64,000 nucleotides of DNA from assembly GCA_000708835.1 (NCBI GenBank), contig DF237025.1:93667-157666 (forward strand), in the 5' to 3' direction. Under the pieces are notes generated by a model. That model worked only from the letters and a program-made list of their open reading frames with translations, did not search any database and was not told the DNA's origin. Within the stretch, counting starts at the first letter, position 1, and each line of letters opens with the position of its first letter. Shown here in pieces: positions 34,601 through 45,162 of the stretch. Made by a program: the position numbers and the translations under genes. The DNA comes from Klebsormidium nitens (Eukaryota; Streptophyta; Klebsormidiophyceae; Klebsormidiales; Klebsormidiaceae).

Positions 34601-37600
34601 ACAGTTTCCGGTCGCTTGATGCAGACGTCTTCTTCTTACACTACTTGCACTAAATCCACATAAAAATATAAGAATGTCTCCGCCTTTTCCGTGTCCGATA
34701 CTCCTGCTCGAACAGTACCCCCAAGCGGGCCGGCTGCACGTGAACCTGGGCAACACCCACTGCAACCTTTCGCTCGCTCAGTAAATAGTTCATGTACATA
34801 GTGTCTCGGTTCTCTCCCGCTTTACTCACAACAATATCTCCCCCGCGCACTTCCGTCAGGCGGGCCGGCTGCGCGTGAACATGGGCAACATACATTGCAA
34901 GCGGCGCAAAGTGTTCAATAAAACCCCAAAATCGCAAAACTTCGAAAAGTTACCCCTTGTGATCCCCCCCGGTGCAGTTCCCTCAGGCAGGCCGGCTATT
35001 CGTAAACATGGGCAACGTCTACTGCGAGCAGCGCAAGGCCTTATAATAACGAATACATAATAGTTCTACAAACTTAACGCCTTGAACCTTGGAACCTCCC
35101 CCCCCCGGTGCAGTTCCCCCAGGCGGGCCGGCTGCGCGTGAACATGGGCAACATTTACTGCGAGCAGCGCAAGTACCCGCAGGCGATCAAGATGTACCGC
35201 ATGGCGCTGGACCAGCTGCCCGCCACGCAGAAGGAGACGCGCTACAAGATCATGCGCAACATCGGCGTCGCCTTCATGCGCCTCGGCCAGTACCAGGTGA
35301 CGTGTCCGTTCTCGTCGCTGACGACAGTCGGTCTCCTTGAGAACTCAAATTGAGTTTCTAGCACTTTACACGGTCCGGCATAACTTTGGGGTCACCTTCA
35401 TGCGCCTTCGGCACTACCAGGTGACGTTGCGGCGTCATCTGCTGACGGCTTCTGGTGTTGTATTGCAAGCAGAGCGGGGATTGACCGCTTGGGTTTCTAC
35501 TGATTGGAGCCACTTGTTCCTCGCTGCCTCTTAGAGCCTGACTAAAAGAGTGTGGCGAATTCTCGGAATTATGCCGGATTCCCCTTCCGGTCTGCAGGGA
35601 GTCCGCCGATGCCCTTTTGTCAAAAGCAACATCCCGAAATGGGTGTCAAGGTTGACGCATGAGGAAACGAGGCGTTACAAAAATTTGGAGGTCTGTTCTT
35701 GAACTTTGCGACGTTCACATACTTCAACCCCAACCGTCTCAGAACCCCATGAGGCTTACCTGTTCTAACGCCCCCCCAGAGACGAGCTTCGAAGCCCCTC
35801 GCAGGACGCGCTGCAGTCGTTCGAGGCGATCATGGACGGGAGCCCCGACTACCAGTCGGGGTTCAACCTGGTGCTGTGTTACTTTGCGCTGGGCGACCGC
35901 GAGAAGATGAAGCGGGCCTTCTCCCGACTGCTCGCCATCAAAAAGTACGAAGTCGACTCGGACGAAGAGCTGGACGCGGCCGCGGAGGCGGCACTCCCGG
36001 TGAGGGTTTGGAGAGGGCGGGTTGAGGCGCTAACCGTGATCAGGAAGGCTGCAGTTGACACATAGTAATGATCTGTATATTCTTTCTGGAAAGAAGATTC
36101 CGACAGATAGGCAAGCTTGTACTTTGACTTTGACGAAGAGCTGGACGTGACCATTGGTGAGCAATGCGGTCGTCAGCGCTTGAATCGAGTTTGCGCGTTG
36201 ACAAACTTGGTAAGCGAGCTCGTTCTCATTACGTCTGCAGATATGTTGACGAGCTCGTGAGGAACGCTTGTGAGTCGCGCGATCGATCTATTCACGATGA
36301 TGTGGCCGGCCGAAGTCACTTGTTACAATCAGGCTTCCAACTTGGGGTTTATAATACTTCTTATTCATCCGCTTCCTACTTTTCCAGATGTTTCATTATT
36401 ATTATTTTTGGGTTTTGCCCTGCTTTCCGCTCTTTCGATGTAGATTCCTCTTCAGGAATAATCGCGATGCTGTTTTTTTCCAAAACCCCAGGATGTGAAT
36501 TGCCCAGATGCTAAACGACGGCCGCCTTTCTCACCCCCGTCCATTTCTGCTCCCAGAGCGACGGCCTCAAGGAAGAGCTCCTCGCGCGCCAGAAGCGCGC
36601 GCACCGCGCGCTGCTGACGTCAGCCCAGCTCATCGCCCCCGTGATCGGCGACACGCTCGCGGAGGGCTTCCAGTGGGCGACCGACGCGGTGCGCGCGAGC
36701 GGGCGGGGCGTGCTCGCGCAAGAACTAGGTATGGCTTACCAATGAGGCGGTCTGCACCCACAATTGCATGCGATACCAAAACTGGTATCCAGGTTTTCTT
36801 CCTGAGACTTGAACTCGGACTTGGCTTTCAGAATGACGCGACCCCCTCTTACACTCTCCTCTTACACTTTTTCCGCCTGATCAGAACGAGCTCTAACACT
36901 TTTGATCGGAGCTCCAGTTGTGACCGTGCTGTTGATACCTGATGGAATGGTCTTTTAAAGTTGCTCATATCAGCGTCTACACGACTGTGCATCTTAAGTA
37001 GGGTGTCCGAATTTGACAGAGGTCACATTCAAACGCTTATCAACCCACATCCGGCTGGCAATTTTACGAGAATCTTCGCACCATACAACCACAGACGGAC
37101 GCAAACGTCTTAAGGCTTGCTAAGTACAACGCACATCCGGAACATGCCGACGACTCTACTCTCCTTCGAACCTGATACCATTTATGATTTTTTTGGGCGA
37201 TCGTTTCCCATTTTCCTTCAGACATGGCCCGCGCGGTGCAGCACCTGCAGCGGCGCGATTTCGGCGCGGCCATCGGCGTACTGAAAGACTTCGAGCGGAA
37301 GGAGCCCGCGCTGCGCGCGCGCGCCGCGCTCACGCTGAGCGCGCTCTACTTCTGGGAGGGCGACCTCGCGGCCGCGGACAAGTACGCGGAGATGGCCGTC
37401 AAAGTGGAGCGCTACAACGCGCGCGCGCTCGTCAATAAGGGGAACTGCCTGTATGTGAAGGTGAGGGGAGGCGGACGGGGATTTGCATCCTTTCCTTACG
37501 TTGGGAATGGATTGCACCGAGATCGAGGCTGTTTTGGTGAAGGGCACCTTTTGTATTGCGGGACGTATGCACGCCGAGGCATACGAACTTAGGTAAACTG

Positions 37601-40600
37601 CAACAGGAGAAGAGTCGTAGGCTTTGCCTCATATCGACTACCAACACCGCACCAAGATCTCACAAGGACCCTCCGATGTAATTGACGATCCTCGTGATGG
37701 TGACGTCAGCGGCATGGTGGCTCTGTATCCAAAGCATTCTCGATGCGAGAGAAATGCGTGAAAGTGTCGTTTGAATTTTGGCAAAGCTTGAAAACCTCCG
37801 CTGAAATTCTCCAGGCTTCCGCGAACCTTCTGCTAGACTCGCAATGATCCTCTTGACGTCAGGGTGACGTCAGCGGCGCGACGGCGCTGTACCAGGAGGC
37901 GCTCGGCGTGGAGGCGGACTGCGTGGAGGCGATGTACAACCTGGGGCTAGCCCAGAAGCGGTCCGGGCAATCTCCCGAGAGCCTGGCCACGTTCAAGAAG
38001 CTGCACGCTATGCTGCCGGACAGCCCGGAGGTCATGTACCAGGTACGATTCGATGCGCCACGTTTGCCACCCTCTTGTCCATCTTTGAGGCACGGCCAGC
38101 AATCTTGAGCCGTGAGATGCTCTTCAATCGCGGGTTGAAGTTCAAGAAGGCTCTGAGTTTTTCAGAACCGGGGGCAAGTCTGACGGAAGCAGCTGTACGT
38201 GAACGGTGGTAGGGTGCTTCGCGGGAGGTCCGGCAGGGGTTTCGTTAACAGCCATCACTGGATTGCTAGGAAATGAGAGAAGGTCGCCATCCTCCATTCA
38301 CCGACACCGCTAAATCTACATCATTCGACAGCATTGTATTTCATGTAGCAGACTTCACGGAGGTCTAGTTCTGTTTGAGAAGGTCACAAAATGGCTGAGA
38401 TAAACCGTCTCTCTTGGACAGCATGTAGCCTTTTCTGATTCTTTCAATAATTGCACTTTCCATGTCACTATATATGCAGATCACAAACCACCGCTCAATA
38501 TTGCCTTTGAAGGGGCCTGCCTCTTCTGACATTCTTATCATCACACTATACTTGGCGAACACAGGTACCCGTGTATCAGGGTACCGGCCTCCCGAGCAGG
38601 CCATCAAGTGGCTGAAGATGTTGCGATAGAGCTCAGTATCGGTTGTTATGTTAGATTCATTTCCTTACTTTGTTGGTCTTAAACCAAACCCCGACTTACC
38701 GCACATTCTGACCACTTTCTCCGATCAGATCGCGAGCCTGTACGAGGTCACCGGTCCCCCGAAGCAGGCCATCAAGTGGCTGGAGATGCTGCACACCCGA
38801 GTGCTGCACGACCCCGGCGTGCTCGCGCGGTTAGGCGCGGTCCACAGCAAGCACGACGACGAGGCCAAGGCGCTGCACTACTTCTCCGAGGCGCACCGAG
38901 TCTACCCGGTGAGTTGCCCCGGCTGTTCATCTTTTTTGAGTGTACAATCTGAGCATACCCTTTGTGGACTGATAGTTCCGGTTGCTCAACGGTCGAGTTA
39001 TAGGGGCCGGGTCCGAATATCCTTAGTTTGTTACACGAAAGCGAGAGACTGTCGTAAAGTGCCGCACGGAAGGTTAGATGCTAGAAAGCTGATCAGGACC
39101 AGAGTGCGAAGTGATGGCCCGGAAATTGGTTGAAGGCACTCGGATTCTGCGTGAGCATGCCGATGTAGAAGAACGTCAAGTATGCCATATGGCTCGTACC
39201 AGAGTGACATCAAGTTTCATCCGTTGGTACTTATGCTATCCCTCCAGTCTGCGCTTCAAAATAGAGGACACTTATGAAGAACTTTCCCGTTCATTCAAAT
39301 TTCCAAATAGCCAGGGGTTAGCTTCCCAATCTATCCCGCACATCAGGATCTAAACCAACTCGCCATTCGCACGGACAACAAGCCTGAATTTTTACGACTT
39401 CTGTGGTACCGCTCCAGAGCCCTGACACGTGCCTCGCTGTGATTGGCCCAGGTGGATATGGACGTCATCTCGTGGCTGGGGGCCTTCCACGTGAAGAACG
39501 AGGTGTATGAGAAGGCGATGCCCTTCTTCGACCTGGCCGCCAAGATCCAGCCGTCGGAAGTTAAGTGGCAGCTCATGGTCGCCTCCTGCTATCGGCGGAT
39601 CGGGGCCTACCCGCAAGCGTTGGCGACGGTAAGGAGGCACGCATTAGCACTCCATTGTCTCTCGAATGATGTGTCCTGTGCTTTTATGAGAATCAGCACA
39701 GTCTCGTGATGCGGGTCGTCGCAGATTCGTCTTGCAGTTGTTAAGGTTCCAAATCCGGTCTGTGGAAGTTGCCGATACCTTGCGCCGGATCAGGTGGTTG
39801 GTAAGGGAGTGGCTTAACGCTTCCCTTAGACGAAGAATAGGTTCAGCTACTCAATTAGGATGCACGGGAGATTCAGTACGATCAGCGAACGAACCTGGAG
39901 ATTCCGGCTTCAAGGACGAAGCCTCTGTAATCTAGAATTTCATGGCAAAAGAAGGGACTCTCTTCTCACTCTTCACTAAGTAATCTCAAGACAATTCGGC
40001 GGTTGCGGCTGCTTAAAATCATCAGAAGTGATGTGTGAAGCGGAACTGCGAGTGGAAGTTTTCTCTCTTCTTGGCGTTATTGCACTTTGAATTGTTGTAC
40101 TTTCATTCTTTGTGGTTTTATGCTTTGTACTTTCGATCTTTATACTTCTGATATAAACGACTGCGAGCCCTTTATGAAGGCACGCGTCGAGTCTAGGAGT
40201 CCGGAGACCTAGAGCACACGGTTGACTTCAGATACCGACTGCTTTCTTAATTCCCTGATTTAGGAAAGATCCGTTATCAACGAACCGGCTTCTAGAGAGT
40301 TGGAGAACCAACGAAAGAGTACAAACCCCCGTAATACTTTTCCTGGCAGTACAAGGAGATTCACCGCGCGCACCCCGAGAACATCGAGTGCCTGCGCTAC
40401 CTGGTCCACATCTGCACCGACCTGGGCCACAAAGAGGAGATCCAAGACTACGCGGTCCAGCTCCGAAAAGCCGAGCGCGCGGCCGCGCAGGCGCAGGAGG
40501 CGGCGGCGAAGGCGCAAGTCTACGCCGCCGCCGAGGAGCCGGCCGCGAGCGTCCCGGTAAGTATGGTCGGGAAAGCGGCGCGACCGAGCAGCGGGGCGGC

Positions 40601-40775
40601 CGCGGTGCGGCAAGAGCGCGTCGGGGAGGAGGCGGCCGCGGTGTTCGCACCGGCCGCGGTACTGCCGCCGCGGCCGGGGACCGCGGGACGGAAGGTGAAG
40701 ATGGGCGTGAAAGAGAAGAGCGTGGAGGATGAGTGGGGGAGTGAGGAGCTAGGAGACGACTTGTTGCCAATGTAG
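31625..40775 (+). CDS. IFT88: Intraflagellar transport protein IFT88
   Basis: TPR subunit of the IFT-B complex needed to build flagella. Twelve exons: 31625-31741, 31957-32049, 32346-32717, 33985-34194, 35114-35296, 35805-35999, 36557-36728, 37222-37460, 37863-38042, 38729-38908, 39452-39628, 40350-40775; phases agree, about 847 residues (human 833). Landmarks: acidic DDDLYSGYN near the N-terminus, RPMTGSDPNARPMT, TPR blocks such as VNMGNIYCEQRKYPQAIK, RNIGVAFMRLGQYQ and GFNLVLCYFALGDREKMK, then KWQLMVASCYRRIGAYPQAL, and the typical C-terminal end EELGDDLLPM. Intron 4 appears to start with GC (AAGCAG/gcaagc). Introns before exons 4, 5, 9 and 10 and after exons 5 and 6 contain ghost copies of exon edges. 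Identification is secure; only the exon 2 to 3 junction is somewhat uncertain. Confidence 0.96.
33278..33935 (+). repeat. Ghost 3' splice-site array before IFT88 exon 4
   Basis: Copies of the exon 4 start (GGCGACCACGACGGGGCG) lie at about 33278, 33399, 33523, 33632, 33789 and 33922, with the true exon at 33985 and a very decayed candidate near 32998. Copies at 33632 and 33789 keep about 93 bases and both end at the same breakpoint, GCGGAC/TAAACCCTGG. This puts an in-frame TAA right after the copied exon part. Farther copies are shorter and more diverged. Spacers repeat GGCTAACCCC branch-point-like strings. Confidence 0.93.
34716..35043 (+). repeat. Ghost 3' splice-site array before IFT88 exon 5
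   Basis: Three copies of the exon 5 start (GCGGGCCGGCTGCGCGTGAA) begin at about 34716, 34851 and 34977, each about 50-67 bases, with the true exon at 35114; spacing is 126-137 bases. The first and third keep a CAG acceptor; the second has CAC instead. Confidence 0.94.
35376..35426 (+). repeat. Ghost copy of IFT88 exon 5 end with donor
   Basis: About 50 bases in intron 5 repeat the end of exon 5 (TTCATGCGCCTTCGG, then CTACCAG/gtgacg), 124 bases downstream of the true donor at 35297. The GT donor is retained. Confidence 0.88.
36129..36156 (+). repeat. Short ghost copy of IFT88 exon 6 end
   Basis: GACGAAGAGCTGGACG, found near the end of exon 6, recurs in intron 6 and is followed by a GT donor-like ATTG/gtgagc. 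It is weaker than the exon 5 case because only about 17 bases are clearly shared. Confidence 0.6.
37681..37731 (+). repeat. Ghost copy of IFT88 exon 9 start
   Basis: GGTGACGTCAGCGGC, the first bases of exon 9 (37863), recurs 164 bases upstream at 37699 with similar flanks (GATCCTC before, CTGTA after). The AG of the copied acceptor is lost (gatg/GGTGACG region). Confidence 0.8.
38562..38625 (+). repeat. Ghost copy of IFT88 exon 10 start
   Basis: CAGGCCATCAAGTGGCTG, part of exon 10 (38729-38908), recurs about 165 bases upstream, together with a diverged version of the preceding 25 exon bases. The copy then runs into a TAG. Confidence 0.88.
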
Positions 40776-41810
40776 ATGCGTTTGAGTAAGACGAAGATGG
40801 ATGCCGCCAAACTCAAAATCAAGTTCTAGGGGAAAACATTGATTCGTGTGCATGTGAAATCGGGTTGTCGCTGATCAACCATCTTTTGCTGGCGGGGCAG
40901 CGCTTCAAACGCGTCTATGTTTCGGTCCGCTGGTCTTCGTTTCAAATTCTAGACTGTCACTCCATCGAGGCGCCTCCGTGGGCCGCATTCTTGCCACCTA
41001 GTTGGGCTGGTGGTAATCGCGCGGATTGGCCAACGACAAAACCCCATTGCGCACCCACATGGTTCTGCGGCCTTTGCACATGAGCTGCATGTTCGCCAAA
41101 CCATTGCTCATACAGGTGCAGTTGTAGTCCATGTCATGTACACTCTACGTTTACTCGGTTCGTTGACCGACATTGCATGATACATCGTTGTACTTGAACG
41201 ACTGTGAGTCTTTAGGCAAATAGCATATAGCCGCCTTTTATATGCGCACTTGAACTCGACAACCAATAACCTTCACATGCTGCTTTATAGAGTGCATTTG
41301 CAGTTAGGCATCCAATACCTGGATATGCATTCAATTGGATTGTAGATGGAACTCTATGTTGCTAAATCGTACTGCAGCCAAGGTTGGCAGTGAGCTTATA
41401 TGCTTTTCTATAAGTACTGGTGCTACCCGACCCAGCTCAAAATTTGGAGCCTCATCTGAACCTTATTTACGACAGAAACACTCTGTATCGATGAGAAAGA
41501 GCGGGCCGATCCTCTGACACGGGACGTTTGTAAAAGTGAGATCTGGTCAGCCACTTCCAGAGCAAGGTGGCCATCCGATGAACGAAGAGTCTAGCAGGAA
41601 AGCTCGAGTAGCTTGCAAGACTGCACTAAATAATCACAATCTATTCGAGCATGTAGCTTCTGGAAAGTTCATTTGCATCATTCAGAACAAATCTGCATAC
41701 GGAGGAACGGAAGACTATACGAACTCAGACTTCTGCAAGCTGCCTTGTTGGTAATGCAGAAGAATAAAGTACTTAAAAAACCTTAACGATTACTCATCAT
41801 TGATAGATCA
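40776..41810. other. Intergenic after IFT88, no gene seen
   Basis: It holds the 3' flank of IFT88 and of the first orphan paralog, which converge. Open frames are short and unrecognised. Confidence 0.5.
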
Positions 41811-42749
41811 TTAGCCTGAATTTTGTCCACTGCGGTCTCTTTTGCGCTTTTGCTCGCGAAGCTGCTTGAGTTTGTCTGCATCGCTTTGCATCCTTGCTTC
41901 ATAGAAAAGTTCTTCGAAACCTCCCTTCCCAAGCGTGCACCACTCCAAAAAAGCTTCGCGATCCGGCACTTCTGCAATGGTCTGAAGACTACACATGGTT
42001 TTGATGAGGCCCTCTTCTCCCATCTTGTTGGCAATCTCCGCCAGGCTTTGGACGACGCTTTTCCTCCACTTCAGTGTTGCTATGTCGAGCTTGCCTTGAC
42101 CGTAGACGATCTCCCTGTACCAGAGAACTGCTTCCTGGGAGAACTCCTTCAGGGATGTCACGAGAGACTTGGAACCATCCTGGTTCTTGCACAGTGGCGT
42201 GGTCCCGTCAAAAATTCGCTGCCATTCCGTCCCTTCTCGAGTTTCTAGCATTACCCTGTGAAAAAGGACCTCTCCATTGTTACTAGTCCGGACAACGCAG
42301 TCTGCGGACCTTAGTCCGGATTCCGTAAGGAACGACAGGTTACTGGAAGAAGTCAAGGCAGTTCCCTCGCTAATTATCACGTGACCTTGGATGACGGCTT
42401 TCTCTAATCCCGCTTTAGGGATTTTCCTCCAATTGAAAGCCTGGCTTGTGTTCGGCAGGTTGACAGCTTTTCCATCTACTAGGAAGTTGTGATGAAACAT
42501 GGCGGACACCCCGGGACTTTTCTGCCAAGAGTACTCGTCCCATTCTTCCGCAACCTGCCCATCCAAGCAAATAAGAAGCTCAAGCTTGAAATCATTATCA
42601 AAATACTTTCTGGCGCGAAGCTTCACAGTGGGGTTGGCGCTAATGATGCACACAACCGGCTTGGCGGAGTCTGCTTCGATGGTGAAGGGGACCAGTCCGC
42701 AGCTGGCTGCAGCCAGCGGCATGAGCCGCAAGGCTCTCTGGCTCTCCAT
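41811..42749 (-). CDS. Orphan intronless protein, paralog 1
   Basis: An uninterrupted minus-strand frame of 312 residues. The first ATG is at 42749; the frame extends to a GTG at 42779, with an in-frame stop just upstream. I do not recognise the family. Conserved with paralog 2 (44239-45162) are VPFTIEAD, the NPTVKL block, an MFH..FLVDG segment, GLRSADCVV, MLETR.GTEWQRIFDGTT, ANKM.EEGLI and GKGGFEELFYEAR. The C-terminus is strongly basic (KLKQLREQKRKRDRSGQ), resembling a nuclear localisation signal or short coiled coil. No signal peptide or membrane segment is evident. Lack of introns contrasts with every neighbour, which could mean origin by retroposition or transfer. That is inference. Confidence 0.8.
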   Translation of the reverse strand: MESQRALRLMPLAAASCGLVPFTIEADSAKPVVCIISANPTVKLRARKYFDNDFKLELLICLDGQVAEEWDEYSWQKSPGVSAMFHHNFLVDGKAVNLPNTSQAFNWRKIPKAGLEKAVIQGHVIISEGTALTSSSNLSFLTESGLRSADCVVRTSNNGEVLFHRVMLETREGTEWQRIFDGTTPLCKNQDGSKSLVTSLKEFSQEAVLWYREIVYGQGKLDIATLKWRKSVVQSLAEIANKMGEEGLIKTMCSLQTIAEVPDREAFLEWCTLGKGGFEELFYEARMQSDADKLKQLREQKRKRDRSGQNSG

Positions 42750-44238
42750 GGCTTTGTTCAAGAATGTTGCCTTCGACACAAATCATGTCAAATGGTTCGC
42801 GGCAGGTGATCCCTTCTGGGGATCGTGCAAATGATTCGATGTGAGCCGTTCGATCAGCCAGACGCCATCGGACGGCCCAGATTCCCCAACAAAGATGTCG
42901 CGGGGATACTGCGGCTCCTCGTAGCGTGCAAGCGTTGGTCGCGGGGCTTCGCAGGCGCGATGTTTTGAGAATTTGGATGGTTTCCTGACTTGGACTGCAA
43001 GACGAGCTCAATTAGTCTTTGTAGCCGGAAGTAGAACTGATACTCGACGAACTCGATGGTTTCCACGAGCATGACATATTTTGATACTCGACGAACTTCG
43101 AGGTTTTCACCAGCACAACGTTTCTAAGACTACATAATTTCTTCGAAGATTACAATCTCCTTCAAGATGTTTGAACAAGGTGAATCGAAAGAACTGAAAG
43201 CATGTCCAATACTTGATCCGACATGAACCCCGACGCTGAGAATTTCCTCATTTGTTGTGTTTCATGAATTGAAAGATCAACGCAGGCAATTCCTGAGTTC
43301 CGATAGTATATACGAAAGTATTGACGTGGCGTGTCTTCCTGTCTTCTTAGTTTCAGACTGGGTATCAAGCGTAGGGGATATGTCAGTACCAGCGCTTGAG
43401 TTGGGTGTTGATTTGAGGGTTTTGGGTCGACCAGAAGCGAAAGACCTATTGTCACAGCTCTGAGGCTGGGCTTATAAGGGTCGGTCAGAATGCGGAACGT
43501 TCACATGTATTATATCCTTGACGGCTCTGAGGATTACAGAGTATCGTACTACATAGATTGGTCGAGGAGCGAGAATCAAGATTAGTAAAGGGAACCGCAG
43601 TGGCCTTCGAAGCATGGTGATGAGTCTTGCTTTTATTGACGTTTCTTGACACTTTGGATGCTAGTTGTCATGTGATGCACTCCCGCACCAGATGTTGCGG
43701 CTATTCGAGCATCGGTCAGACAGTTGAAGAGACAACCATGTCAACGGTCTGGTCGAAGATGAGCAAGGACATCGTGGTGGCAGACTGTTAGTCTGCTGTT
43801 TGCATCTGGCAGGTCCTCCACCAAAAACGCAACATAGGTCAAGCTGGACGCAAAATCCATCAGATAGGCACCTACTTTAAAAACCACAGCAGGTTACCAG
43901 AGCCACGAGCAGGTTTAAGAGACCGAATCTGCAAGGGTTTGATGCTCGGTGATGGGGAAGTAATCAAGCTATATATGATGGGGCTTTGCACCAGCGACGT
44001 CTATACACAATGGCAGTGCACACGCACAATACCTTCAACCTGAGAGTTGAAAAGTTGAAAGTCAATTGTCGAAGTAAGTCAGACCATATTGCTATCCTTA
44101 GCCCAACACTCTGAAGTGAGAAAACAGCACGAAAACACTAAGGACGCCACCGTAAGTTCTAGAACTCCGCCACCATTCTCCATTTAGCAAACCTAAGCTG
44201 TTGAATTCTTGCTCCCTCCGCTGATCAGCAGAATTGTT
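42750..44238. other. Spacer between the two orphan paralogs
   Basis: It contains the promoter of paralog 1 and the 3' flank of paralog 2. A pair of diverged direct repeats lies at 43039-43118. Open frames here are short and do not resemble the paralogs. Confidence 0.5.
43039..43118. repeat. 36-bp direct repeat pair upstream of paralog 1
   Basis: Two copies of a unit beginning GATACTCGACGAACT lie 44 bases apart, at 43039-43075 and 43083-43118, about 300 bases upstream of the paralog 1 start codon. They could be a 5' leader or promoter element; the function is not known. Confidence 0.8.
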
Positions 44239-45162
44239 TCATCTTTTGCGTTTCAAGCCTCTGCGAAGTTCCTTCAGCTTGTCGGTGTCGCTACGCGTCC
44301 TTGCTTCGTAAAAGAGCTCTTCAAAACCTCCCTTCCCCTCTGTATACCAGTTGAGAAAAGCCTCGCGATCTGGCACCTCTTCGATGGTCTGAAGCTGACT
44401 CAACGTTGCGATGAGCCCCTCTTCGGCCATCTTGTTGGCTATGTCTGCGAGGTTCTGAACGGTGCTCTCTCTCCAGCGAATGTTTGCCATGTTCAGTCTA
44501 CCTGTATAGATCACTTCCCTGTACCACAAGATAGCATCGCGCTGGAACTCGTTTAGACAGCCTAACACAATCCTGGAGCCATCCTCGATTTTTATGAGTG
44601 ACGTTGTCCCATCAAAGATGCGCTGCCATTCAGTCCCTGCTCTTGTCTCCAGCATCAGCCGATGGAAGAGAACTCCCTGCCCGTCCTTTGGGATTACAAC
44701 ACAATCCGCAGATCGCAGTCCAGAGGCTGTTAGAAACGACTGACGGGCAGGAGGAGTCAAAGGAGTCGTTTCGTTGATGATCACGTGACCCTGAATACTT
44801 TGTTTGTTTGCAAGCACTCGAGGGACTCTCCTTGCATAGTAGTCTCCTTCGTGACTTGGCAGGTGTACAGGCTCCCCATCGACAAGAAAGTCGTCATGAA
44901 ACATGACCGATGCCACTGGTCTATCTGACCACTTCTTCCAATTCTCTGGGATGCCAGGGATTGAAATGACACATTGGAGATTGTACTCGTCATCTTCACT
45001 CAACAACTCTACTTGGAGCTTGACTGTGGGGTTGAAGCTGATTGTGCGCACAACGGCACCGCAAGGGTCCGCCTCAATCGTAAAAGGTACCAGAGAAACG
45101 CCAGCTTGCGGACCAACAAACAATGGCACATTATCAGATGAGGCCTTCATGGCTTTGGTCAT
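44239..45162 (-). CDS. Orphan intronless protein, paralog 2
   Basis: A minus-strand frame of 307 residues from the ATG at 45162; a second ATG (45150) is also plausible. The frame stays open to a GTG at 45285, but the extra residues have no counterpart in paralog 1. The two proteins share the whole backbone, roughly half of positions by eye, most strongly in GLRSADCVV, GTEWQRIFDGTT and the GKGGFEELFYEAR-to-end region, which again finishes in a basic KRKR tail. Both lack introns, and both are on the same strand about 1.5 kb apart, so tandem duplication is the simplest origin. Conservation of length and frame suggests both are translated. I cannot name a function. Confidence 0.8.
   Translation of the reverse strand: MTKAMKASSDNVPLFVGPQAGVSLVPFTIEADPCGAVVRTISFNPTVKLQVELLSEDDEYNLQCVISIPGIPENWKKWSDRPVASVMFHDDFLVDGEPVHLPSHEGDYYARRVPRVLANKQSIQGHVIINETTPLTPPARQSFLTASGLRSADCVVIPKDGQGVLFHRLMLETRAGTEWQRIFDGTTSLIKIEDGSRIVLGCLNEFQRDAILWYREVIYTGRLNMANIRWRESTVQNLADIANKMAEEGLIATLSQLQTIEEVPDREAFLNWYTEGKGGFEELFYEARTRSDTDKLKELRRGLKRKR

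Noticed and set aside
33278-35043. Reading the ghost copies as alternative cassette exons
   Set aside because: The copies lack their own donors, several have lost the acceptor or contain in-frame stops, and spacing is not a multiple of three.
39760-39815. Possible donor ghost of IFT88 exon 11 in intron 11
   Set aside because: Only scattered identity (GCGCCGGATC and a GTAAGG-like string), not distinguishable from chance.
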